DNA from: Rhypophila decipiens
Taxonomy: Eukaryota > Ascomycota > Sordariomycetes > Sordariales > Naviculisporaceae
Direction of reading: 5' to 3'
Assembly: GCA_033297075.1 (NCBI GenBank)
Contig: MU858075.1
Location: forward strand, 132,446 to 196,445
DNA length: 64,000 nt
Below the pieces are notes generated by a model. That model was given only the letters and a program-made list of their open reading frames with translations, had not been told where the DNA came from and made no database searches. The position numbers and the translations under genes were made by a program. Positions 11,701-22,930 of the stretch are shown piece after piece. Positions within the stretch are counted from its first letter, which is position 1, and every line of letters starts with the position of its first letter.

Positions 11701-12327
11701 TCAGATCCTGGACTGGTGATTGGCTGGACCGAGTACGGTGGGCGAGGGAAAGGCGTCTTCATCCGCTTCATCATTGTCTTCTAGAAAATCCACCTCCACA
11801 TGCTGGAGACAGACACGACACGAAGCGCCCGCTTGGCTTTCTCACTTCTCCATGACAAGACGAGGAAGTGACTGCTCCTTCGTCTTGGCCTGGTGGACGG
11901 TAGATTGATAGATACCGGCTTGTCATGTTCTGCTTGAGACCTTGTCTTGATATTCTTGATCGCCAAGAAACCCCAGGAATTACCAAGCGCGTCTAGACTC
12001 TGATGCAATATCGGTCCGTGTCGGCTTGTGAACTGGCTGTTGGCTCGCCAGCTTACATTGACTACAGCCGAAGGAACAACGAGTAAGACAGCATCCAAGA
12101 TATGAATATTGTGTGGCCGGCCTGGGCTTGGCAACCGGTCATCGTCATTCTCCTTGTTTTAATAACCTCAGACTCGGTCGCTTCTCACAGTCACTCCCAC
12201 TTGGCTGTGGGGTGCTCCCCTAATTGTTATTAGAATGTGGATATCCTCACCGGGCGTTACCTTGCTCCCGACTCCGATATGCCTAGGAAACACCAGCGGG
12301 GTCGAACTGTAGCCTATCCCCACATCA
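8793..12327. other. Gene-poor spacer, first part
   Basis: No convincing gene. The proximal 1-1.5 kb should contain the promoter and leader of the minus-strand kinase gene. It holds G10 at 9952-9961 and a (TTTCTG)3 run near 9495-9515. A plus-strand ATG frame at 9064 ends in CAG followed by a GTGAGC donor, but no partner exon could be matched. Minus-strand frames near 9974-10459 begin at GTG and look random. Confidence 0.5.
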
Positions 12328-12400
12328 AATTTACCTAAATTGTTAGCAACCGATACCGAATTTACCTAAATTGTTATCAATCGTCACTCGAATTTACTGG
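12328..12400 (+). repeat. Short tandem repeat, about 31 bp x 2.3
   Basis: AATTTACCTAAATTGTTA followed by G/TCAA occurs at 12328 and again at 12359. A third truncated copy (AATTTACTGG) starts near 12391. The spacing is 31-32 bp and differences are single bases. It lies in otherwise featureless spacer. Confidence 0.7.
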
Positions 12401-15400
12401 TCCCCCATGCCCAAGGCTGACAGTTGGTCGCCGGTCGAGTTGATCGCGAATCCCCTGGCCCCAGCAGGGTCCACCAGACCTTCAGAGCACCCCTGTGCCT
12501 GTCGCGTGCGACTTTTGAAAGGATTCCGTTGCGACTGCGGTGAGCCACAGTTTTATCTGATAAAAGAAAAGACGAAAACGAGAAAATAACGTCCAGCTCA
12601 GAGTGGTTAAATTCTCTGTCTACCATAGTTCCCGGGCCGGAGCTGCTAGCAGACTGGCTAACTGAAGTTTACTATTTTTGCCATTATAACTTGGGGAATA
12701 ATGCGCACCCGTAACGGTCGTGAAGATCCCTCCCCCGCCAAAATAAGATCGCCTGGTTGAAGTGCGTCATTGCTGCGCGATGGCGCAAGCCATGCGGGAT
12801 GAAGAGGATGGGACTTTTAACCTTCAAACCGTGAACTTGTTCTTTGTCAGAAGGAGTCAAAATGGGATATTCGTTCATAATGAAACGGTATTAGTAATTG
12901 AACAAGATATTCCCGGATTTCATCATACCTCCTGAACAGATGTCAAACAAAGCTCTCACAGTTGGATGAGTCGTGAGCCAAGAATTCGGGAAACAAATCA
13001 CGTTGCCGTCTCGTGCTGATATCAAACGTCTGTAACACAGCGAGTGTTAATAAAAGTGCCAAGGACGGCTACTACTACCTACACCTCTGCTGTTTTCCTT
13101 GCTTTATATGGACGGAATAATTTATCGAAATTATATGCCACATCTTGCCGTCCAGTACAATCAATCTCGAAGGTCTCGGATTCTCGAAACCGGGGTAGAT
13201 TCCTGTGATACCTCGTAGTCCTTCCTCCACGAACAGGGTGTGGTCCAACTGGGACGGCCACACATGGCATACTCGTGAGCGCTGGACCACTTCACACGGG
13301 CCTGCTTGACCCCTCACTTCAAGTTGGTTTGACAGGCCGGCAGTGATCTGGCGGGGTGTACCTCTCACCTCAATTACGGCAAAAGCAAGCCGATGCTATA
13401 TGATAGGCTCAACATCCGAATAGGGTAGTCCAGTACTCCTCAGGTACGTCTGTCAAGAGGGAAAGGTACAGTTCGTATACTTTGACCAGCTTCCGCTCTA
13501 CCCGAGGTACATCAAGGTTCTCGCAAGTCAAAATCCAACAGATATCTGCCGCCAATGCGCGTCTGGATGATTGATTGAACAGTAGTATCACAGACTCTGA
13601 ACCCATCAACCAGGATTCAAGGTTGAGACAATGCCTTGAATGCCTCAGCCTCTCGTGACGTTGCCCTGCGGATTACCAAATACGGCTGGTACGTACCGCC
13701 GCCGAGGTACTTTTGGGGCAAAGCAAAACCCCTTTTGCTGAGGCTTACTACGAAACAACGAAAATCCTGGGAAACAAAAAGCTTAAGAGAAGCCCTGCTT
13801 TTGATACAAAACCAAAGGAAACACCATCATCTACAATCCGCTGGCGATCTGGGGAAATGGCGTTCTTGGTAATGTAAGGTACTCAGGCAGTCTCCCGTTG
13901 CCAAGCTCTCGGCGTCCGTCATTGAGGGCACAGAACGTCTTGGGAGTGCTACAAGTGCATCAAACCTTGTGTAACGACGACACCAAACATGAGGAATGGA
14001 ATTTCTATATCTCACATTCATCCTGAACTGTTCGAACTCGTTTCTTCAAGACAATGGATGAAGCACATCCCACAAGTACCATCCCACACACAGCATGCGC
14101 GTCGACCGATTCATCATTTTATGTGACAAACCCATCATCCCGGTCAGCAAGGTCGGGTCGGGAAAGGGGCACTGGCAGGCAAGGAATTGACCCATCGCAG
14201 TGGATTGATGGGAATCACCAGGAGAAATCACCAGGCCCCAACAATTCACATGGACCGGATTGTGCAGATTCAGAGCTGCAGAAAAGGAACCCGGAAACCT
14301 CCGAGAATCGATGCCCGCTCGCTCGCTACTGCTCATATAAAGACGTATCTTTAGGGTCCCATCCATACATTCCCAAGCAGTGTCGTTATCGACGGGATTC
14401 CGAAAACACACACACACGACAAGTTGCTATTTTCTTATCCCTCGACATGATTTGCCCATTGGTATTGACTGCCCCCCACGTTTCGGGGAGGTTGTTTCCG
14501 TCTAGCGTTTACTGGTTCGCTTCGACAAGAGACAACCGAGGGACCACTTTTATGGATTGATACACTGCAGCCCCAGCCAGCCAGCGACATCGCAACTCTG
14601 CAGGAAGAGATTGAAACACCACATCATGCACCACCACGACGGGATATTCACCTACAGACAGCTACAGCTTATTGTACTGTTTTTAAATAACCTTCTTTTA
14701 TCCTTTGGGTCTTCTCAAGGCCGGCCAGACCCAGGCCAACAAGAGGACGAAGGTAATACGTTGAGATCACGGCACAAAGCATGGCATAGCATAACTATAT
14801 CCCATGATCCGTCTTCCTCAGCGATTTTCTGTTGCTGCTGTGCGCCTGCATAACCGGTGGGCAGCGTGCTACAGGCTGCATTATTGCAGACGCTTATTCT
14901 GCTCGGGGGATTCTCAAATCTCAGCACAGCAGAACAGGACCTTGGGACAGAAAGGGGGCTGAAAAGGCACACTATTATACAAATACTAGCTTCTTGTTAC
15001 CGACACAACTCCGAATCTCCACGAACTAGCGGGCTCCTCTGCGATGGGAAAATGGCTGAGGTTCCGCGGCAAGAAATAAGCATCAAGAGTATGTCGACGC
15101 GGGATAGAATGGGAAACAGTTGAACCGTCCGATCCACACCCCAAGCCAAGCTCGATGCCGCGTGCCCATCCATCATCGCCGACTAGGATTATTTGTTGCC
15201 AATACCATTCAAGCTTTCGTCGAACAAGCATCCACGGACAACAACCCTTGACAAACACTCTTCAACATTCCACTGCATCTTGAATCTCACAAGGCAGCAC
15301 AGGCCAGCAGCAAGAGCAAATAGAAAGAGGAAGAGCAAGCCAGGGCGGGTGAGTATACCGTCTTGGCGATTCGATCTGCCGTCTCGGCGTCTCTGCTTGT

Positions 15401-18400
15401 GGACGGCAGGCTCGTTTTTTCCTTTTCTTATCTTTTCCCCCTGGTTCCCACTGCAGCGCCTCTTCGACTGTGGCCGTCTCGTCTTGACTCGGTTGAGTGA
15501 CGAGGCCTGAAACGCAGGGGGCAGTACCGGTAACGGCTTCCTTCTCCGCTGCCTGTGGTACCAGAAGGGTCGCGAGGCAAGTAGGCAGATAAAAGCATCA
15601 CGGGCCGGGATCTGGATGTCATTCAAGTCGTGCTTGCCGCCTACTGATGTCCCACGGCTAATAACAAACAAAACTCATACCTTCCTTTCTCAATCCTTCT
15701 CTCACCGAGCGTATCCCGGCTCGGCTGCCTCTGCCGGCAGGGACGGACGGGACGCTCCTGCTCCAAACCTCGGAGAGGCGGTGACACGGCGTTTGTGCCC
15801 CGCAAATGACACTCACCGGCTCGGTGAATTCCACTTTCTCCTTCCCCCGAACTCCGGAATATGTCACGGGAATAACTTCTACTTTGCCTGCGGTCTTTTC
15901 CACAACTTTGGACTCCATGTCCCCACTTCCGCATTTGTAGATCTTTTACGACATCCGGGAGACAAACCGCATGTCGGCGGGATGGGGAATCCCGCGTAGC
16001 CGGCAACCCAAAGTCCCAAACAAGTTCCTCTTACCTTTGCCTGACTTCCCCTTTCCCAAATACCACGTTAACAATGCCTGGAAACACGAAGAAAGACCTT
16101 CGGAGTAATACTCTGATGAAATCATGTCTCACCTGTGTACGGAATACGGCTAAGTGCCCAAGCTCGATTTGAGGACCCCTCATTGGAACTTGGGAAGAGC
16201 CTCATCTTGAAATTCCCTGCCTCTCCTGCGCTCCAGGGAGCAACTAGTTGCCCTGAAGCAGCGGTGTGAAAAGCATCCCGTCTCTTTCTTCGACGCCGTC
16301 CACACGCATCAGCCATCATTATCCAGCCACTGAGAGACATCACCAGCGTCACCGCAACTTGATGGGGCTTCCGGACTGGAATACATCTCTGCCTACTCAC
16401 ATACATTCCGTCTTGATTATATACTCGTGACCGTCTACCTCTTTAGGGTAATCAAGGACTGTGTAACACCTCGTGTGAGACCCACTGACGATTCAACCCT
16501 GTTCATCGATGCTGGTGAGAAACGAGCCGTGATGACACGCAGCAAGTTAAAACAAACTCCTTTCAACCTTCCATATTTTCTCTTTTCCCCAGCAAGTCTC
16601 GCTCTGCTTATTATTCGAGCGTAACCGTACTGGTACATTGAGAATGTCAAATGTGCAGTCCGGCGGCGACTTGCCTTACCTACCTCCCTCTTTGAGACAC
16701 CGCAGCCTTTGATATCGGCGCTGTTGGTGCTGTACTCTACCGATGGGCAAGATGATCGATCAAAATCGATCAAGTTGAATATGATATCGGAATGAAGAAT
16801 TGTCGTAAAAGACCCACACTGAAGATGAAGCAGATATAATCTGAATTTCATCATATTCTCTTTTCCAGGCACACAAAGATCAGCAGAAGATGTTGATCTC
16901 TTTGTCATCATTCTTACGTCCATCTCCAACTCCGACTTGGCTGGTGTAAGTCAAAGGTCATCTAGCCAATCACCTCGGCTTACTCTTCACCATCCCCAAA
17001 GCAATTGAGACCAGAGTGATGAAATTTTTCTTCATCCATCCTTTCTTCGACCCCAATGCCCTAAAAAGAGAAGAATACACCAAGCCTCATATCTCATCAA
17101 TATACTAGATTTTCGTTTATATGCTCGACGTCAGCCAGCCAGCCAGCCCGGCCCAGTGCAGTCCAGACCGATAACTGCAGCCTCAACAGAGATTTTCAAC
17201 AAGTCAAGCAGGATGAGGTGTGGATGATACATAACGGTGTTCAAAAAATCCCTCATGTACGGAAGTGTGTGTAGGTACACGCTTATGTTCATCATGCAAG
17301 CTAGGAGAGGTACTGGTATGTGTATACAGTACATATACACAGGGCGCAAAGCTGTCACTTACAAGATTTCCGAATGACTGGCATACAGCACAGATTACCG
17401 CGATTACTTACGAATAAAACCTTCCAGGTTACTATGGATATCTTTTTGTCCCTCAAGATACAGCAGCGCCCAGCCCTGTGGTGTACTCTGCCACGAAACT
17501 TTGCGACACCCAAACAAACGATATAAGAGCCTAATTATCGACAGGATTGTTTGAAGTACGATTACACAACCTACGGTTAGGTAGGTAGGTATCTCGATCA
17601 CACACACTACTTCTTCATGCACACCGAAAAAAAAAACCCATCCCGTCTTGGCTACTTCACTGGCATCTGCTGTTTGGCTGTTTGGTTGGCTGGCCACTGG
17701 AACCGGATATCTCTCCGTTCGACCGTCTTGGTTCATTCATTCACACAAATCCAGCCCGTCTTGGCCAGACCAGAAGGCATGAAATCCTGCAGGTAGATAT
17801 CACGGCTACGTGTCCCGGCATCTCTTTTGATAGGTAGGTAGGTTCTGGAAAATTTCTTGCTTTTCTTCCGTGGGGGGGCAATTCTTGCTGCCTTTTTGTG
17901 TGTTGCGAGGCACACAATCTGCCTGCGTTGAGTGGCTGGGAGAATAATGAGAGTGAGGGTATCATGAGCATACCAAAACATGGGGATTTGCCTCGGGCGT
18001 AGTAGGTAGGGACAATAAATCTCGTGATATCGTGATCACCGTCCGGCGCCGAGAGATATGGTACCCTCCTTCGCTTGTTCGCTTGAACGTTCTAGCCAGC
18101 CAGACTGACGATATTGCCTTTGATGGGAATTCTGTGCCCTCAAGAGAGAAAAAAAAGCCAAGCTTCAATGACATAGAAGGAAAACGCACAGAAATTTTCA
18201 ACTTTCTTCCTTCAACTTTACAGTAGGGCTTTCCATATCACATCACCGTTGGGCGGGCCAGCCACCGATTACACCATCATTGGCATTCCTTCGACACCCC
18301 AAACCTGAGGATTCGAGATCTTTCTGATTTGGAAAGTGCAGTTCAAACCCACACACACAAACTTTTAAACCGTGGCAAGATATCTATCAGATGTTCTGCT

Positions 18401-21400
18401 TGTTCCAGAAATCCCCTAAACCCTACCGACCAACGTCTCCCATATTATCCAAGGTCTCAATTTTCTCGCAGAGCATTGCAACAGGTGACTCTGGACGGCA
18501 TCTCCGTACAAGAGGAGTGATTATGAGGTGGTATGGGGATTGGCATATCCGTACGTACGATATCTTGCCCCCATTTTTGTGCAGTGAATCCAAAGCTGTT
18601 CCCAAAGAGGTAACCCGAGCTTGAAAGTGCATGCGGATAGTCCGTGGATGGGGGTTAACGGTTGGGGGAGGTTCTTTTGTTAATGATGAAGAATTTTTTC
18701 TCGGCATCGAAGGGGTAACGAAATGTCTGTTGGCTAACATTGTGACATTTTTTTCTTTGGTTTTGATCCTACGATATATGTGGTGAGTGAGCCGGCTTCC
18801 CTTCTTGGCTCGAAAAGGTGAAATGTGCAGATGCCTTACCGTCACCAAGATCCAAATTCCATCCTTCATGGCACATGAAAACAATCTTCCATGGTCGTCC
18901 GTTCCTTCGGTTTCGGTTCAAGAAGAATCAAAACTCTAGTTCTATCCGTATTCCTTCCGGTACCAGATAGAAAGATGGAAGGCACGACGACCGATCTTGA
19001 TCCCGAGCTTGAGAAAGTTGGAGGAACCCGAAAATCTTGGAAAGAAAAGATCTCCCCTGCCCAGAGATTCTAGAAGTTTAAACTGCAGATTCCAGTCGTA
19101 CGACATGTTTAAACTTTTTTTTTTTGGTTCTTTCCCGGCCTGCAAAGTTTGGAGGTTAGTAACGGGGCACGGCGAGCGATCCCATCGGGCCATCCTGTCC
19201 TGTCCGTACTTGCCTTAGTTGCCGGAGTCGGGACCGATGAGCTCTTTCTGCAGTCTCCGGTCTAGTGTTGAGCGTTGCTTCCCTCTGTCTCATCCGATCC
19301 GTTCAAGGGCCGGTGAAGTAGGTAGATAATTCACCACCCACACCGGTGACCGGCGGAAGATGTCACTTGCATATTGCCGTGACATGACATGACATGGCGA
19401 CGGCATTGAAGAGCAGGCAGGGGTGATGCGGCCAGCCCGAGGTTGATCTTGACAGGCAAGGGCACTCGAAACAGTACCTACTTACCTCTACTAGGATTGG
19501 AGGCAAGTGATGATGTTGTAGATGCTTCGCTCTTGATCTTGTTTGGGTAGTTTGGCACTGCAGCTCTTTCACATATGTTGTGCTGCCACATTCCTCATCG
19601 CCAACCTTGCTTGACTTGCGTCTGTAGAACTTACATTGCCAAATTGCTTTCATTGGATTGAAGTTTTGTTTTTTTTCTTCCGGTGGGGGTGTTCGGGTTT
19701 AGTTTCTCTCTTTGGATGAGTACTGGTAAGTCAATAAGTGGACTGCGATAATTGTCGATCGACGATATGTATCTTGTCCTTCTAACTTGCCGTCTGTTGG
19801 TGAGAGTCTGTCTGTCTCTGTGTAGTGACTGAACTGTGTCGGCAGTGAAGTGTACTGGTTGACTCGTTGGCTGGACGTATTGCTTGTTGATCAAGATAGC
19901 TTTGAACTTCTCCTGACTGACAGGGCCGTAGTCATTATGAGGGCTGTACCATATCATCTCCTTCCTTTCTGTGGCAGACTGAGGGGTCTTATTGCACTCC
20001 TGAGAAATAATTCCTTGAATATCATCTTTGTGTCAAAGATGGACTTGTTATCTATCAAGGGAAGTCCTATGTCGTTTGTCCAAGTCACCTATAACTTCTG
20101 GTGAACTTCTACAGCTTCACGGTACTAAAGTGCGAAGACAGACATGGCAGACCAGCGATGATTTTCTTGTGTTTACCCGTGATCCCTTGAGGACATCATA
20201 CCAAGAAGGCCAACCCTGGCGTAGATCCATCTTAACTCTGGCGGACTGAAGGGGGGATGGCGCCAAGATACCCGTGAAGAAAGACATCCGAAGATCAAGG
20301 GGCTCCCATGCTTCATGAGGACGGATCAAGATTGTGCTTGAGTAACTACGCGTGATGACACAAAACATTTTGCCCAAGATAGAGCATTGCTCCTTCATTT
20401 CCTCAGGGACGGGCCATTGCTTCCCGATGCTGTGATTGAGGCTGACCTAAGGCCGAGATAACATGTGGCTAGAGCCAATACCGAGGTTTGTCGTTGGGTG
20501 TGAAGAGAGGTCTTCGAGAAGGGGAATATACGGATGGAAGTCGGGATTGTAAAACCGAGATAATCCTATCATCCCAGCAGCAAGCATGGATCAACACTGA
20601 CAAGTTTAAAGACGTGCTTAAGGAGCGATATGGTCGTTGCAAAAGGCCTGATGAATAAGACGCCGACAGCTCTTGCTCTGAAGGCTGGAAGAGTCATGAG
20701 CTCTAGAACACCTTGATGCTCAAGAGGGAGTGTCCATGTCGTCTTGGGAATAGGGTTTGGATACTGTGCGCCGTCCACACCCGTCGCACGGCCGATGGCT
20801 GCCTAGCCACACCTTTCACGAAGCAAAGCAAGGAGCTGCTTCACGATGATCTGGGTATTACTCTGTCCATGAACATAGGCTAAGCGACAGCTGAGAACAT
20901 AAGAGTCCAATAGGCCGAGAGACATAACCCAGGACTTGGAGGACCTTGGACAATAAACCTTAGGACCCGAGATCTCCAAGAAAGGTTGCTATGGCGAAAG
21001 TTGTTTGTGCTCGCCATGTCCTTCATCTGTAATACCAGGACATAGGACTCGGACTTAGCCTTATTGAGTTAATGAAATAAGCCTCGTTATCCTGGGGTTG
21101 GACATGGAGATACTCATGACCAAGGACCAGGACCTCGGTAGCACCAAACTTCTCCGGGCTTGCCACTGTAACAAAAGTGACTCATTCGAGCGGTACGGCG
21201 AACCAGTCCGGACGCCGGGTACCGGAGGACGGCGCTTGGCAATGTGGCGTCTGTCTCCTCGGCCGGTATCGAGAAAAAGAGTTTGTAATATGACTCACGA
21301 TGGTGTTTGCTGTGCTCTGAATGTTTACTTCCAATGCAGAGCAAGGTCGCCTCTCTCGCTCTGAAGAGGTCACGAGCTAAAATATTCTCAAAGCCAAACA

Positions 21401-22462
21401 ACCTCGTTGAGTCACTGGTGCTGTTTACGTCATGCACCTATTCAATGTAAACAGGATCTCTTGGCTCGCGACGAGCCTGTATCTGTTCCTGACCGAGGTC
21501 CGAGAATTGCCTCGATGCCGCCGCGATCTTGGCATATGATGAGAAGCAAATGCGACAGAGAAACACGCGTTCAGCCGCAGCCATTGAATAAATCCCAGGA
21601 GGAATCGTTCCGAACGAGTAGAAACATGGAGAAAGCGTTCCGAGTGGTTGGAAGACGGTCAGGGAAACGATACACAACATGACCGAGGTCGAGATGAAGG
21701 TCAGCTGTACTGGCTGATGTGAACCTGACACTTGCCGCTGAACTTTCAGCAACGAGGTCAAGGGCGAATGGAACTGTCAGTTGACTGCCCAAAATGGACA
21801 TGGGAAAAGAAACCAAAAGTGATATTTTCCCTCCCTCTCTATCCAAAAACCGGGAAAAAAGAAAAGAGTGACAAAAACGCCACACCCCAGAATCGACCGA
21901 AAAAGGACGGCAACCAAGACACCCTCGAGGGCCGAGCATACCAGATCGGTCTCGAATCTCTCGATAACGCACTCTTCTGTCAGCTTTCCGGGCTGGGTTC
22001 GATAACGGCTGCGTCGCTGGCAGCCGCCAGTCTCAGACACACATCCATACCGCAAGGGAGTGACCTCACACTCACCACTTACAACCGACAAGAAATAGTT
22101 TGAGTGAGGCGATAACGCCAGTCGCAACATTCCCCTCCTCGATATTTCGGCAAGCTGGGTACGTGAGCCGCGCCGAGATTCCAAGTACCGAAACTCACAT
22201 CACCTCCCAACGTGATCAGAATCGCAGACATAGAAATACCGCCACCGTATATCAACCACTTTCCTGTCCGCTCCTCCTTTTCCTCTTTTACAATTTGATC
22301 CGAACAATTCAACCTCCTCTGGTGTTTCGCTCATTCATCTTCCGCCAACCAAGTCCATCATTTTCTCTCTCCGAATCATCACCAAACAAGATTCAACGCC
22401 TTCACGCGTTTTATTGACGAATCCCACTCGAGTCTATCATCACCAAGAAAACATTGCAAAAA
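12401..22462. other. Gene-poor spacer, second part
   Basis: About 10 kb with no gene I can support. Several isolated frames have an ATG or a plausible donor (16122-16406 minus, 17404-17736 minus, 19363-19653 minus) but lack a continuing exon or protein-like composition. Tetranucleotide GTAG/TAGG runs occur near 17577-17592, 17829-17842 and 18001-18012, and GACAT x 3 near 19380-19396. The last 300 bases are CT-rich with CAAC/ATCA tracts and look like the promoter and leader of the small gene at 22463. Confidence 0.5.
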
Positions 22463-22930
22463 ATGTGCGACTTCAAGCAGGTAAGGCTCGAATACCTTTT
22501 CGTCCATCCTCCCGTCCACCACGAGATCAAAAAAAAAAAAAAAAGAAAAGAAGTCATCATATAACCCCGCTGACTGACGATGAAAAAAAAACAGAGAGAT
22601 TACGCCTGCGGCCACAGAAGATGGCTCGCCTTCCGGCATTGCGCCGAGTACATTCGCACTCGCAGAAGAAATTGCGCGACCAATGTCCTCGAGTTTGAGG
22701 AGAGGTAAGTTTGCAAGAAAGCAGAAAAGACTTTTTCCACTCAGACTACTACCTAGTCCTGGAGACGGAGACTCTCCATCCTTTTCATGTCGGACCAAAA
22801 TGCTGATGATAGCTTGGAACAACTTTCCAGACCCAATGACATCTGCGGCGAGTGTAAATCATGCCAGCAGCTCTCGCGTGCTCCCTGGATGAAGAGCAGC
22901 TTCACGAGCGGACTGAAGCTTCATCACTGA
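22463..22930 (+). CDS. Small Cys/His-rich protein, 75 aa, probable zinc binder
   Basis: Three exons: 22463-22480, 22595-22704 and 22831-22930. Intron 1 runs GTAAGG to ACAG (phase 0) with CTGAC branch-like motifs near 22571-22578. Intron 2 runs GTAAGT to CCAG (phase 2). The first exon codes only six residues, MCDFKQ, so simple ORF scanning misses the gene. The spliced protein has an ordered ligand-like pattern: Cys2, CGH at about residues 11-13, HC near 22-23, an RRRNCATNV segment, then CGECKSC near 47-53. From memory this layout (C-x3-Q, Y-x-CGH, CxxY, RRxCxxNV, CGxCxxC) matches a widespread uncharacterised family of small fungal proteins. Function is unknown; zinc binding is inferred from the Cys/His spacing. 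Consistent frame across three exons makes a chance gene unlikely. Confidence 0.75.

Noticed and set aside
14054..14560. 168-codon plus-strand frame
   Set aside because: Composition looks random, with no domain, signal or splice context.
16122..16406. Minus-strand 94-codon ATG frame with a GTGAGA-like donor near its end
   Set aside because: No partner exon found; composition is random-looking.
16435..16929. Minus-strand frame of about 162 codons from an ATG at 16923
   Set aside because: No recognisable feature, no paralogue pattern, and weak leader context; a chance frame is more likely.
17404..17736. Minus-strand ATG frame with a hydrophobic segment and a GTAAGT at its 3' end
   Set aside because: It is partly built from simple repeats (poly-T, GT and TACC runs) and no continuing exon was convincing.
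19363..19653. Minus-strand ATG frame (MKAIWQCKFY) reaching a GTAAGT donor
   Set aside because: A second donor lies within its first codons and no downstream exon fits.
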